Below, in pieces: positions 49,567 to 60,676 of a DNA stretch of 64,000 nucleotides. Below the pieces are notes generated by a model. That model saw only the letters and a program-made list of their open reading frames with translations. It was not told the origin of the DNA and made no database searches. This DNA comes from Pyronema omphalodes. Lineage: Eukaryota; Ascomycota; Pezizomycetes; Pezizales; Pyronemataceae. Every line of letters begins with the position of its first letter. Within the stretch, counting starts at the first letter, position 1. The stretch covers positions 1-64,000 of the forward strand of contig JAJJXM010000008.1 in the NCBI GenBank assembly GCA_024516155.1, read 5' to 3'. The translations under genes were made by a program, and so were the position numbers.

Positions 49567-49733
49567 GATTCTGGAGGGTGCGGGCAAGGTCTTTTTGTTG
49601 GTTCCACCATATCTCTGCGCCGTAGTCTGCTCTCGACTGGACACACGCCTGGTAGATTAGTGATTCTGGAGGGTGCGGGCAAGGTCTTTTTGTTGGTTCC
49701 ACCATATCTCTGCGCCGTAGTCTGCTCTCGACT
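49567..49733 (-). repeat. 95-bp tandem duplication inside LINE-C copy 4 ORF2
   Basis: Unit 49567-49661 is repeated as 49662-49733 plus 55800-55822, the second copy being split by LINE-F. 95 is not a multiple of 3, so the duplication shifts the frame. It predates LINE-F, whose TSD lies within the second copy. Confidence 0.85.
49720..49733. repeat. Target-site duplication of LINE-F (left copy)
   Basis: GTCTGCTCTCGACT is repeated at 55786-55799 after the (TCAAA)n tail. Confidence 0.9.
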
Positions 49734-49850
49734 ATGTACGAAAACACGCCACTCCAACGCTAACAAAACAACACGTTTTTCGCTTAATTATCCTAATCGG
49801 GAAGTCGGAGAGAACTCTCACGGCTTCACGAATTCTACCCTCCGAGGCCC

Positions 49851-51672
49851 ATGGCTCCCATGAAGCCTCCCCCCCCTCCGCGCTTCGGCCTCACCTCCGA
49901 TATGCGCATGTTCGGTGGCAGCAACTCATCCCGAGTCTCCACGCCTGCCCCCGCCGCCGAAGACGACGTGTTTGGGTCCTCCGCACCCGGCACCCCAACG
50001 CGTCCCAGTAAAGACGCCCCCTCCGCAGCCCCAGGATCAGGTTGGTCCTCGGGGAGCTCCCTTTCTTCGTGCCCCAGCACTGTGAAGAAACGCGCACACG
50101 TTGCGGCCTTCGGATCGCTCGTGCAAAGCGAACTCCGTTCCGCCCCCGCGGTAGGTTCCCAGGCCTCCCCCCAAGTCAGCGTGTCCCTTATGGACAAGTT
50201 GTCGGAGCGCCTCGCCGCTGCGGAGGAACGTTTGAAGGCTCTGGAGGAGCAAATACGTCTCCAGGAAGCCCGCCCATGCTCGTGCCCGCAGGCAAACCTC
50301 GCGACGTCGACCCAGTCTACCGCCCTTCGCCAGCCCCACCCTGTTGGCACCCAACAGTCTGCTCAGGCAGAGAAATCCAGAACTTCCTCCGTTGTCGTCG
50401 GCATGCCCAAGGCTGCCCCCATACCATCCCTCCCCGCCCTCCCGCGTGCGTCCAAACTGACCGCGGCCCAATCCTACGCCGCAAAGCTCCGCAGCAACCT
50501 CCCCGAGCTCCCCCCCCCCGCCCCCCCCTCCGGCGTGGCAGATCGTTCCCTCACGCAAACAGCTGAAGGCCCCCCAACGCCCTCCCAACTTCTCCGTCCC
50601 CGAAAAGAACCTCGCCGCTGAACATCGCCGCATGATCTTCATCCGTCAGGAAGGCGCCCGCCCCTCGTCAAAACCAGACCAGGACTTCACCGCCGCCATC
50701 AACGTCTGCTTGCACCTCCGCGGTGCACCCCATTTCCACCGTGTAGCCCGAGTCTCCAGAAACTCGAAGGGAACGATCACGGCTACCACCAACCCGGGAG
50801 TGAGAGCGGATTCACTAATATCGTGCTACCGCAACGAAATCCTCAACGCCATCCGCGAGGTTGACCGCTTTGTGGTGGACGTTAAACCCATGGACAAATG
50901 GGTCAAGTTGAAAGTCCACGCCATCCCCCTCATTCGTTTTCTGGGTAGAGGAAGGAATGGCCTGCAAAAGCTCGAACTTGAGTTGCAAGCCAACCACGAC
51001 CAGCTCGAGGTCATCCCCGGTGCTCGTTGGTTAGGCAGCAGACGAAGCATTCGCGAGCGCTTTGAACAGGGCGAGATTCAGTCGTCCTCAGCTGTCTTTT
51101 CGGTGAAGGGAACCCCCGCTGCGCAAATGCTCATCGCTCGGGGCGCCCTCCTAGGATCCTCTCGTTACCGTGTCGAGCTCTTCAACCACAACGGCCCTGA
51201 CAGTCAGTGCTCGGGCTGTCTTAAGTGGGGACACATTCGGGAGAAATGTCAAACCCCCAAGCTCTTCCGTTGCCGATTCTGTGGTCAGCACCACGCTTCG
51301 GAGGAACACAAGTGCAGCATGATAGGATGCTCCACCTCCAAGGGACTCCCGTGCCAGCATTCGAAGGAGTCTGCTCGTTGCGTTAATTGCAAAGGCAATC
51401 ACTACGCCAATGCTCGCAACTGTCCATCCCGCCTTGAAGCCTTCGCCCTGGCCCGTCAGCGTCGCCAGATGTCTTCCTCCTCCGATCAAGTCTCCTCTAC
51501 AGCGGAAGCCTCGCAACCAGAAGCAGACCCCTCCTCTTCCGCCTCCAGCGATCCAAACGAACCCTCAACCACGGAGACCACATCAGCCCTCTCCACCCCC
51601 CGTCCTGCAGCCACGGCGTCTGACCCAGACGCTATGGTCGATGCCGATGTGCCGGATAACACCCAATGCTGA
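49851..51672 (+). pseudogene. LINE-F ORF1 (Gag), one frameshift in a C run
   Basis: ATG at 49851 (MAPMKPPPPPRFGLTSDMRMFGG). A coiled-coil-like stretch (LMDKLSERLAAAEERLKALEEQ) lies at about 110-135 and SYAAKLRS at about 210. A C run at 50510-50528 shifts the frame; the correct continuation reads NFSVPEKN, then MIFIRQEGARPSSKPDQDF and the Gag core (WVKLKVHAIPLIRFLG). Knuckles are CSGCLKWGHIREKC, CRFCGQHHASEEHKC and CVNCKGNHYANARNC. It ends at 51670-51672, overlapping ORF2 by ATGCTGA. The layout resembles Gag of fungal Tad1-type elements. The single lesion is in a homopolymer and could be a sequencing error. Confidence 0.85.
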
Positions 51673-54600
51673 AGTGCCTCACGGTACTTCAACTAAATTG
51701 CCGAAAGAGCGGTGAGGCTCTGACGGCGGTGATGGAGAGCGGTCTCGCTCTGGGTGCGGATGTGGTGTTGGTTCAGGAGCCCCCGACCTTCCAAGGTTGG
51801 CGCCATCCAGCCTACGAGTTCCTCTGGGGAGGAAGGGTTCTGACGGGGAGACGGCGGGATTCAGCGTGGCAGCTTCGTCCACGAGAGGACTTGGCTGCGC
51901 CCGGGGACGGTGACCTCCAGGTGTTGGACGTCACATGCAGAGGTCATAAACAAGTACGTATTGTAAATGTTTATGACGCTCCGCGGACTGATGATGGAGT
52001 GCGCCCTGCACGCAATGCGGACTGGCGCAGGATTATAGGACGGGACACTATTCTTGCTGGCGATTTCAACGCTCACAGCAGAAGGTGGAACCCCCTGTGC
52101 GAGAGGCCACTCCATCATCAGTTCTTGGAAGATCTGATGGACTCATTCGATCTCCGCTATGTCGGTGATGGTAAGGAAACCCACACCCAAACGGGCCAGA
52201 TCCGACATAGCGTTATCGACTTAGTCCTGACGACGATGGAGCTTGAGGCCCACGTCGTTGCGAAGCTCCTCGATGACCCGAATCACTCCACAACGTCCGA
52301 TCATGAGGCGCTGATCTGGAAAGTGGACTCTGTGACGGTCCCCGAGGACTTCGACGCCCCAACTAGGGGATGGGCGGTTGGAGAATGGCTGGAGAGTGAC
52401 GAAGGAGCGCAGAAAGCGGCGTTAGATTATCGCCATCGAAGCGAACGCAGACCGCTCCTATCCGATCACTGCTCCGAGAACGACGTTGAAGAAGAAGTGG
52501 TTTGGGTACGTCAACAGTTGGTGGACATGCTGAACGCCCACGCTAGGAAGATTCGCATCACCGCTCGGTCTAAGAAGTGGTGGCACCCCGATGTTAAAGC
52601 AGCACGCAGCGAATACGGCCGGAAACGGAGGGCAGCCAAGCGCGGTCAATGTTCGATAGAGGAAGAACACCGCCTCCGCAACGCTTATCTCAGCACCCAA
52701 CGTCGCCACAAACGAGAGTGTTGGGTTTCTTTCTTGGAGGGAGCCAACGGGGAGGCGGTATGGAAAGTCCTTCGCGCGACCAAACCGCGAAATGCTGCGG
52801 TGGTTGGATCTCTTGAGGATGAACACGGCAACCAGGCTGACGAGGAGGATGCCAAACGTCGAATGCTTGCAGACGTTTCTTTCCCCCCCCCGAACCCATA
52901 CCCCGGTCACAGTGGCAACGAAGGTCCCCCAGGACGCGGATTCCTCCGAGTGACCCAAGAACTGGTCTCCGATTCGATCCACGGTCAGAGCAACTCTAAG
53001 GCTCCGGGTAGTGACGGGTTAGGAGTACCTATTATCAAGGCGCTCATGCGATGGGACCCTGAACGGGTGACTTCCATCGTCTATCACTGCGTGCGGCTAG
53101 GATTCCACCCAACCGACTGGAAAACTGCCAAAGGAGTCTGTATCCCCAAACCGGGAAAGACTTCCTACCGCAAAGCGAAGAGTTTCCGTATCATTTCTCT
53201 CTTAAGCTGTCTGGGAAAGTTAGTAGAAAAGGTCGTCGCCACCCTCATCGCGGAGGAGGCCGAGAGGCTGCACGCTTTTCACGCTGGACAATTTGGTGGG
53301 AGAAGAGGTCGCTCCGCCGTCGACGCCGCGGCAGTCTTAATTGAGGCGGTTGAATTCGCTTGGGAAAAGCAGAAACTCGCGGGCGCTCTAATGATGGACG
53401 TTAAAGGGGCCTTTCCCACTGTCAATCGAGACTGCCTTATGCGGAAATGCGGCGAGCTGGCATGGATGAATGCTACGTGCGGTGGGTATCTTCGTTTATG
53501 AGTGATCGAAGAGTCGAGATATCACTAGGCGGCGATTCAGGCACTCCCATCGAGACGAACACCGGACTCCCCCAAGGATCCCCCGTATCCCCAGTCCTGT
53601 TCTTGATCTATATAGCCGATCTCGCTGATCATGTTGAATCAAGAGTCCCCGACGTAACAGGCCTGTCGTTTGTCGATGATGTAACCTGGATCGTGACAGG
53701 TGATTCTGCTCGAGAGGTCTCCGATAAGCTTGAACGGTGCGCAAACGCCTGCTCGTGGTGGGCCTCCACCAACGCGGTGGTGTTTGAGACAGAAAAGACG
53801 GAAGCCATGCTTTTTTCTCGACGGAGGGGAGAGGCTAACCCTGACGAGGTCACAGTCTCGGTAGGTCCTCACCAGATCCCGTTCGCCTCGTCAGCCATCC
53901 GTTGGCTCGGCTTTTGGCTCGATCCAAAGCTCACTCTTAACCACCATCACCAAAAGTGGTTGACCAAGGCCAGGCAACAGCATGCTCGTCTGGCAAGGCT
54001 TTGTCGCGCTCAGGGACTCCCTCCGGGGAGCACTGCCAATCTGCAGAAGGCGGTAGTCCAGTCAGTGGCTATGTACGGCGCTGAGATTAACGCAGTCCGG
54101 CGCCTAAAAGGCAAGAGCTCGGGACGCACTGCTCGGCTGCAACTGCTCCTCAATAAGCAAGCACGAGCGGTCACGGGGTGCTTCAAAACGACCCCACTCG
54201 GCTTCTTGATGGCTGAAAGTGCCGTACGCCCAGCGGAAGCGCTCATCAAAGGCCGAGAAGCGAAATTTCGGTCACGCCTTCTCACTCGCCCCCGCCCCGC
54301 CCCCCCCCTCGACCGGCACTCAACCGTCCCCGACCGCTGCGGCTATCACTCGGCTGCTTAAGCGCACGGAAAAAGCATGTGGATTCGAAGCAGTCGAAAA
54401 TGTCACAGTCCCCGACCGCTTTCGTCGCTTCCCTGTGGTGATCGCACCCAGGGCTGAAGCTGAAACCTTCGCCCGGAACTGGAGAAACCTCACGTCCACG
54501 ACATGCATCTGGACAGATGGCTCTCGAATGGAGGGACATACGGGAGCGGGAGTAGTCCGCTACATCAACGGAGCCTTTCGTTCTTCCCAGCACTACTTGG

Positions 54601-55442
54601 GTCGTCATACGGAGGTGTTCGACGCTGAGCTCTACGCCATCTGGCGAGGGCTCAAGGAGTTCCATTCCAATCACTTCTGGGATCCCAACTCGAATACCAA
54701 AGCAATCGTTTTTTCGGACGCCCAGGCTGCTCTCAAGCGTCTGCAGTCTGACACCCCCGGTCCCGGCCAGGAGCTTGCCAAACTTATCTCCCGCGAAGCC
54801 TACTACCTCCTCTTTGACTCCGGTATCGACGTGGAATTCCATTGGATCCCGGGCCACAGCGATATCCCCGAAAACGAGGAAGCGGATCGAGTAGCTAAGG
54901 AAGCATCGAAGCATCGCTGCGACTCCCGTATGCTCAAACGGTGTGACGATCCAGTGTGTGCTGTTCCGGCGTGGGCTTCCCTGGCGCACCTCAACCGGAT
55001 CGCAACGGAAACGACATCAACTATCACTCGTCGCTGGATTAAGCAACAAACAGCGACCAGCCGTTCCTTCCGCCCCCGCCAAAAATGGGGAATCCGCCCT
55101 GAATTGGTTTCCCTCCCCAAACGCCGAGCAGCGGTGTTCCTCCAGCTTGCTTCAGGCCACGCCCTCATCGGCCCCCATCTGGTGCGCGTTAAGAAAAAAG
55201 AGTCGGACCGGTGCTGGTGGTGCCAGTCGGAAAAAAGACAAACCAGAGGCCATTTGTTTGGAGAATGCCCCCGCTGGCGAAAGGAGTTCAAGACGTTGAA
55301 AGAGGAGGTTGAGAGAATACGGGGACGGAGGGGAAGGCCGAGAGGAAGGCTTAAGGTGGTGGATTTATTTAGGGACGATCGACTCACGAAAGCGATCTTG
55401 GAATTCTTATCTGCAACGGAGATAGGCAGAAGATACGTATAG
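51666..55442 (+). pseudogene. LINE-F ORF2, two frameshifts: endonuclease / RT / RNase H
   Basis: ATG at 51666 (MLKCLTVLQLNCRKSGE). Endonuclease: VLVQEPP, AGDFNAHSRRWNP, TTSDHEALIW. RT: KAPGSDGLG, FRIISLLSCLGKLVEK, MMDVKGAFPTV, then a frame change at about 53430-53450, LPQGSPVSPVLFLIY, FVDDVTWIV. A second frame change lies in a C-rich run at about 54290-54310, after which RNase H is complete (WTDGSRMEGHTGAG, FDAELYAI, FSDAQAAL, HWIPGHSDIPENEEAD). The C-terminal knuckle is CWWCQSEKRQTRGHLFGEC. All catalytic residues are visible, so the copy is recently broken or mis-sequenced at C runs. Confidence 0.88.
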
Positions 55443-55725
55443 GCATGGGCAGAAGGGCCAGGTGCTTGGAGGGCGATTTGTAAATTTTTTCATTACTTTT
55501 CTTTTGATTTTCACGATTTTTTCTTTTTAGTTATAAGAGGGGAAGGTGTGAGCGATACGGGGGACTGTCAGGTTTCGGCTGGGGTTTAGGATTTTTTTTG
55601 TTTCTTTTGGGTGTTTCTTTATTTACTTATCTTTTCGGGGACGTCACGGGGTGCAGGAGATTGGGGAGCCTCTTTAGGTGGTCTCGGCCACGAGGACAGG
55701 AAAAAACGGACTTAGTTTCCCGCAT

Positions 55726-55740
55726 AGGCCTTAAAGGCCT
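55726..55740 (+). promoter_or_regulatory. LINE-F 3'-terminal inverted repeat
   Basis: AGGCC-TTAAA-GGCCT lies about 20 nt before the A/TCAAA tail, in the position where LINE-B and LINE-C have their AACC/GGTT hairpin. A role in 3'-end recognition by its own RT is inferred. Confidence 0.5.
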
Positions 55741-58258
55741 CGAACGGTGTATGATTAAAATCAAAAAAAATCAAATCAAATCAAAGTCTGCTCTCGACTG
55801 GACACACGCCTGGTAGATTAGTCTTGTAGCAGCGGGGGACAGACCTGTTTCGTACCGTGCTAACCTACACAGTGCGTTCAGAGTTCTTTGCGCGGCGGTT
55901 ACACGTCTAGCTACATGTTTTCCAAAGTTAAGTTTCCTATCTAAATACAGGCCTATCCACCTCACAACATCCTTCTCTCCTCCTTGTGTTCCCGGTGTGA
56001 TAACTGTACCGTTTGGTAACTTAACTTTTTCCTCCTCAGTGATGCTATCGGTGCGTGCCCAGTGGAAATGCAGGAGCTCTGACTTGGCATCGTCAAATGC
56101 AACGGCGTTTGCGTCGGCCCACCGAAAGGCTGTTGTCGTGATGTTCTCAAGTGCGCGGGCGTTCGCTTTTCTGGTGCGTCCCTGGACGACGATCGCTACG
56201 TCGTCAATGTAGCTAGGTGTCCAGGCGTACGGGTGTACCTGCGCTAGTTCGTCGAATAATGGGCGGAGGTATAATAAGAAAAGTATGGGGGATGCAGGGG
56301 AACCTTGTGGGATGCCTGTTTGCACTGGGCGTTGCGTGTCAGTTCGCCCATCGAACGCTAGAGCGATCGTGCGGTCTGCGAGGGAAGACTGGCACCACGA
56401 TACTACTGGTCACGGGCACCCAAGCTGTCGTAATGTTTGTTGGAGGCGGTCAGCAGAGACGTTGTCGAACGCTCCACGAACATCGAGGAAGAGGGCAGAG
56501 GTTAGCATTCCGTGAGATTTCCCAATCTCCACGTCGTGCACCCGCGCCATCGCCCCGTCAATTGCTGATCTCTGCGGGCGTCCACCTATTTGGTCTCTAT
56601 GTAGTAAGTCGTGAGAGTCTGCCATCGTGCCTAGGCGAGTGGCCATTAGTTTTTCGAGGGTCTTCCCAAGGCAGTTTAGGAGCGCAATCGGACGGTATGC
56701 CTTTGGATTGCTGTAATCCGGCTTGTTAGGTTTGGCGATAATGACTGTGGTGGCCTGGCGCCAGCATCGCGGATGGTAGCCTACCGTCCCTAATGTGGCG
56801 TAGAGGTTGTTCATGTGTTTGGGGATGGCAAGGTATGCTTGGCGCAGGCAGGCGAATGTGAGCCCATCGGGTCCGGGCGCCTTCGTCGGCGAGGAGGAGA
56901 ATATCGCTGTTTCTACCTCTGTCGGTGTAAAGGTTGTCCACTGCAACTCGCGGCGCGGGGGGAGGACGGACGGGGGCGGTGGTGGCGGCGGCGGGGGAAA
57001 CAACTTTTGGAAGGCCTCTACCTTTGCGTCGAAGGAGCTGCAGATTGTTTCTTGGCCGTTTATCATTGCGCGGAGGTTTGGTGTTAGCTGAGCATGCCGA
57101 GGGTTGGTGTACCTAAGCGCCTGCCACACATCGGGTCCTTCGGCTTGGGAAAGATATTCCTTCCACTTTGCATCTTTCGCCATTCGAATGGTCCTGTGGT
57201 ATTCGTTTCGGTGTTGTTTGTAGTTTAGGTGGGATCTATCGTCACGTTTGCGTTTCCACTTACGTCTTGCTTTGGTCATCTTTTTCCTTGCCTCGGTGAC
57301 TTCTGCGGTCCACCATCTCTTCGATTGTGGGGTCACTTGTAGTACGGGAGTGGACGTAGTCGCGGCATTAAGGATGGCATCACGTATTGACTCCGCCCAC
57401 GCATCGAGGTTGTCTGTGGTAGGGTGGTTGCGGTATTGTGTCCATGATGGTGTGAGGGCTAAGCACGAGGCACGGAGGGTTTCGGCGAAGAGCTCCCAAT
57501 CCGTCTTTTTCCAGTTCAGTCGGTTTGTTGGGGGGGTTGTTTCAGCGTCTGGGTGGGTTGTGTGCACTTCGAAACGTATGACTTCATGGTCAGATCCCGT
57601 AGCGTTGTCGTCGTCAATTGCCCAGTTGATTGTTTCCTCTGCCATGTGGGGTGATGCTAGGGTCAGGTCGAGGACGGAAGAACTGCGGCCCTGGTTGTAG
57701 TAGTAGGTGGGAATGTCAGGGACGGACACGAGGGTCCAGTCTCGTTGTTCGATAAGGTCAACTATTTCGGTGGCGCGGGTGGGGGAACGTGTGGAGGAGT
57801 TCCACAGGGCATGGTGAGCGTTGAGGTCACCTGTGATGATGCACCTGCGGGGGAGGGGGAGGGGGGTGAGGGCTCTCGGGATGGTATAAATATTGCTTTC
57901 GGGGTGTTTTTCGTTGTACATATTAAGAAGAAAGAAAGAAGGAATTAAGTCGGTGCCTACCTCGAGGACCTGGAGGTCAGGATCCGCGCATATATCGGTG
58001 CGCTGAGAAACCCTGAGGAATGGGTTTGTCCTGGTCACATAGGCGGCTGTTCTGTTGGTGGTTCTGTCCCCACGCGGTGGCAAGACCAGTGTGAACGATG
58101 GGTGTGTGGTGGCGTATGTTATGTCGGTAATGTGAATTTCTTGTATTAGGATTATGTCGGCTGTGTTGTGTGCGCTATTCAGCAGCGCATCGAGTGCTGT
58201 TCGTTGTCGGTTCACGTTGTGGGAGACGATCCGTATGGTTGCTGCCAGTCTGTTGTAG

Positions 58259-59968
58259 CTAGACATGGGCGTTCATCTCAGTGTCTCTGTCGGCTGGGTT
58301 GGGTGGGGCGGCGGCGGGGTTTTGTGACGCTGTCCAGGCTTCTTTGAATATGCGGATGCGTACGGGGCATTGCTTGCTGAAGCCTGGGTGGTCGAGGTCG
58401 GGGAGGTTGGCGTCCGCGCAGTTTTTGCAATGGTATCTAGTGTGCTCACAACGCTTACCTTTGCTTTGGGGGCATTCGTTGCAGGCGTGGTCGTCCGTGG
58501 TGTGGTTCTGGCCGCAGATGCCGCAGGTGGGGCCTTGCGGTCCAGTGCAGTTGGTGTAGTGGTGGCCAAAGAGCAAGCAGCGCCGACACTGGTCGGTCCG
58601 TCGGGCAGAGTGGTACTCGGTGACTCTTCGGGGCTCGAAGAGTACCATGACTCGTTTGCGCTTCAGGAGTGCGAGCTCTTCGGCGGTACGTACCGCAATA
58701 ACCACACTGGACGCTTCCTTGCCCACACGTTTCTCCGCGGTCGTCATATATCGGGGGGGTTGCGCCAGGGTGACAGGTCCGTTGCTGCGTTCGATCTCCT
58801 CCTGGAGGGAGCGCATTCCGTCGGGGGAGTCGGGGTATTGGCTCGTGGGGATTCCATGAACTGCGAGCTTATACCACCGCTCGTTCAGGCGGGGTGCGGC
58901 GATGGAGGAGTTGACCTGTCGCATCGCTGTGTGTATGGTCCCTAGGTTCTCGGTCAGCTCGGATTCAGTGGTGCCATCTGTCATGGTCACGATGAGGTTT
59001 CCTGATGAGGCTTGTCTGATCGTGGCGACAGCCATGTGAGGCAGCGCCTGTGTCTGGGTGAGTGCAGCGTTGATCGCCCTTCCCAGTTGGGCTTTGGTAT
59101 TGACGTCGATTTCCGCAGGGTGTGGGAAGGGTATCATGATGGACTGGGGGTGGGTGCGTTGGCGTCGGGGGTGCGGTTTTGCGGGGGGGTTGCTTTTGGG
59201 GGCGTGGGCGGGGAAGGAGAGGTCAGCGACGGTTGTGCCGGAGGTCCACGGTTGGGGAGTGGTCTGGGGGGGTTGTGGCGGCGAGTAGTGGTGGAGGTCG
59301 GTATGGCGATGTTGTGGTGGCGAAGGGCCTTTTCCAGGAGTCGGCATCGTTCTTTCCAGTATTGGAGGTCGTCGGGGGGTGAGTTGGCGGTGGTCGTTTG
59401 TTCGGGGTGGGGTTGACGTTGGGGCTGTGTCGGAGGGGGCGGGCTGGGCTTTGTGATTTTGTCGAGTCTTTTGTTGATGGTGTCGATGGAATGGACAATA
59501 GGTCGGAGCGCGTCGTTGGTGTTTTTCGAAATCATAGTGGCGATGGCTGAGAGGAGGTTGTTGTCGGGCTGAGGCTGGGGGTTGGGGTTGACGTCGGAAG
59601 CAGTTATTGCGTGCTGGCTGTCGTTGAGGTTCAGGTCAGAGTCGGATTCGGAGTCGGTGTCGGGGCAACTGTCGGTGTCCATGGCGGTCGGCATTGTTTC
59701 GACGGGGGGTCCCATCGAGGTTCACGTGGGTGTTTGTTTTCGGTCGGGTGACATTTTTGCGGAGGAGGTCGAGGTCACGTCTAGAGGCGGATTTTTTGTT
59801 GGGGGGTTTGGAGACTTTTCCGGAGACGGTCGTTGATTTCTTAGAGGTCGCGATGGCGGAGGAGCCAGCGTGCGGGGCGTTGATTCGGGAAAGCTCGTCG
59901 GGGCTAAAAGTATTCTCGGGTACCTGCATACGCGAGGGCGTGGCGGGGATGGGTGCGTTAGCGTCCAT
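58259..59968 (-). pseudogene. LINE-C copy 4 ORF1 (Gag), two frameshifts in C/G runs
   Basis: ATG at 59968 (MDANAPIPATPSRMQVPE). An extra base in the run at about 59704-59711 shifts the frame (DGTP/RRNN); the proper frame ETMPTAMDTDSCPD follows. A second shift in the run at about 59179-59186 leads back to the frame with IPFPHPAEIDVNTKAQ, LNERWYKLAVHGIP and knuckles CRRCLLFGHHYTNC, CGICGQNHTTDDHAC and the third Cys cluster, ending NAHV. The middle segment has the NNLLSAIATMISKNTND variant shared with copy 3. Confidence 0.82.
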
Positions 59969-60498
59969 CGCTTAACCGGTGGTGAGGTAAGCGATGGCGA
60001 AGAGTCACGTGAGGAGGCTCTTGCTAAGCGAGCACGAAAATTTCTCGCGAGGAAAGGGGTCCGGAGGGGGGAAAATTTGGGGGATCACCACAACCAGTGC
60101 TGCTGGTGGGGGGGGGATTTGGGGGGGGTGGGGATTTCGGTATGCCGAAACCGAAAATAAGGTCGGTTTGATGATTGGGGGGCGGGTGGTGGAGCGGCGT
60201 TGATGAAAGTGCCCGGAATCCGGCCCGGAGGTCCCAGAATCGCGTTTTTCCGCTGAATCTCAACGGTAAACGGTAGCTGGGTTCCGAAAATCGAGATTCG
60301 GGGTAATTCCGAGGTAAGAAATCGATTGCCGATTCGAAAATCGGGGAAATTGTTGTTGTTGTCGCAAATGCAGGGGGGGGTCAGCGGTTGCTGTGTGGTG
60401 TTCTTCAGAGAATAACGTAATAGAGTGCTGCGAATCTGAATCCGATGAGAAAACCGGGGGTTTCGGTGCTCGTTGTTGAGAATGCAGGGGGGGGGGTC

Positions 60499-60676
60499 GA
60501 AAGTACCCGTGACCTGTGCGAAGGCCGAGGATCGCGGTAGAGAGCCACCGGGGGTTGTCGACGTAGTCTCCCATAGGTACGATGGCGTTGATGGTGGTGG
60601 GTAGTCCGGAGGTGATGGTGTATCCGGCGCCGGTGCCAGACGCGGTCTGCGACCCGTCCGTGTAGGCGACACCAAG
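60499..60676 (-). pseudogene. LINE-E RNase H fragment with internal deletion
   Basis: Minus-strand frame YTDGSQTASGTGAGYTITSG, then INAIVPMGD joined directly to YVDNPRWLSTAILGLRTGHG. In LINE-C these two blocks are about 150 residues apart, so most of RNase H (including TDNQAAI and HWVPGH) is deleted. It lies between OG15 and OG16. Confidence 0.8.

Larger units (their letters stand above)
49734..55785 (+). mobile_element. LINE-F: full-length non-LTR element of a separate lineage
   Basis: Starts ATGTACGAAAACACGCC with no C-tract motif, has a 5' UTR of about 117 nt, ORF1, ORF2 overlapping by 7 nt, a 3' UTR of about 340 nt and a (TCAAA)n tail (about 55759-55785). The TSD is 14 bp. Neither end resembles LINE-B, LINE-C or OG, so it is not a partner of OG. 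ORF1 has one frameshift and ORF2 two. It is probably the most recent insertion in its branch of the nest. Confidence 0.92.
48185..58266 (-). pseudogene. LINE-C copy 4 ORF2, broken
   Basis: ATG at 58266. The endonuclease and first half of the RT are open to LRQLGCP, where CGA is changed to TGA (56410-56412). The frame continues through IPQGSPASPI and YIDDVAIVV to 55800, is split by LINE-F, then suffers a frame-changing 95-bp tandem duplication. The rest (RNase H with TDGSQ, FDAEVMAI, TDNQAAI, HWVPGH; knuckle ending LLLSC) is open to RRRG at 48185-48187. Motifs are intact piecewise. Confidence 0.88.
47350..60403 (-). mobile_element. LINE-C copy 4: full-length, minus strand, split by LINE-F
   Basis: (CAAA)n tail at 47350, 3' UTR with internal poly(A) (about 48070-48090), ORF2, ORF1, 5' UTR and 5' terminus at about 60400. 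LINE-F lies at 49734-55785 inside ORF2. TSDs are 14 bp. A 95-bp tandem duplication, a nonsense codon and two ORF1 frameshifts make it inactive. Confidence 0.9.
45459..60498 (-). mobile_element. OG15: orphan-Gag element (OG-B), split by LINE-C copy 4
   Basis: Pieces 45459-47349 ((TAAA)n tail, OG-B 3' UTR, ORF, part of 5' UTR) and 60418-60498 (rest of the 5' UTR and C tract). The last about 13 nt of the 5' terminus are missing. LINE-C copy 4 interrupts the 5' UTR. No TSD could be matched for OG15: the left flank is LINE-E thumb and the right flank LINE-E RNase H, in an order that is not collinear. Confidence 0.8.
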
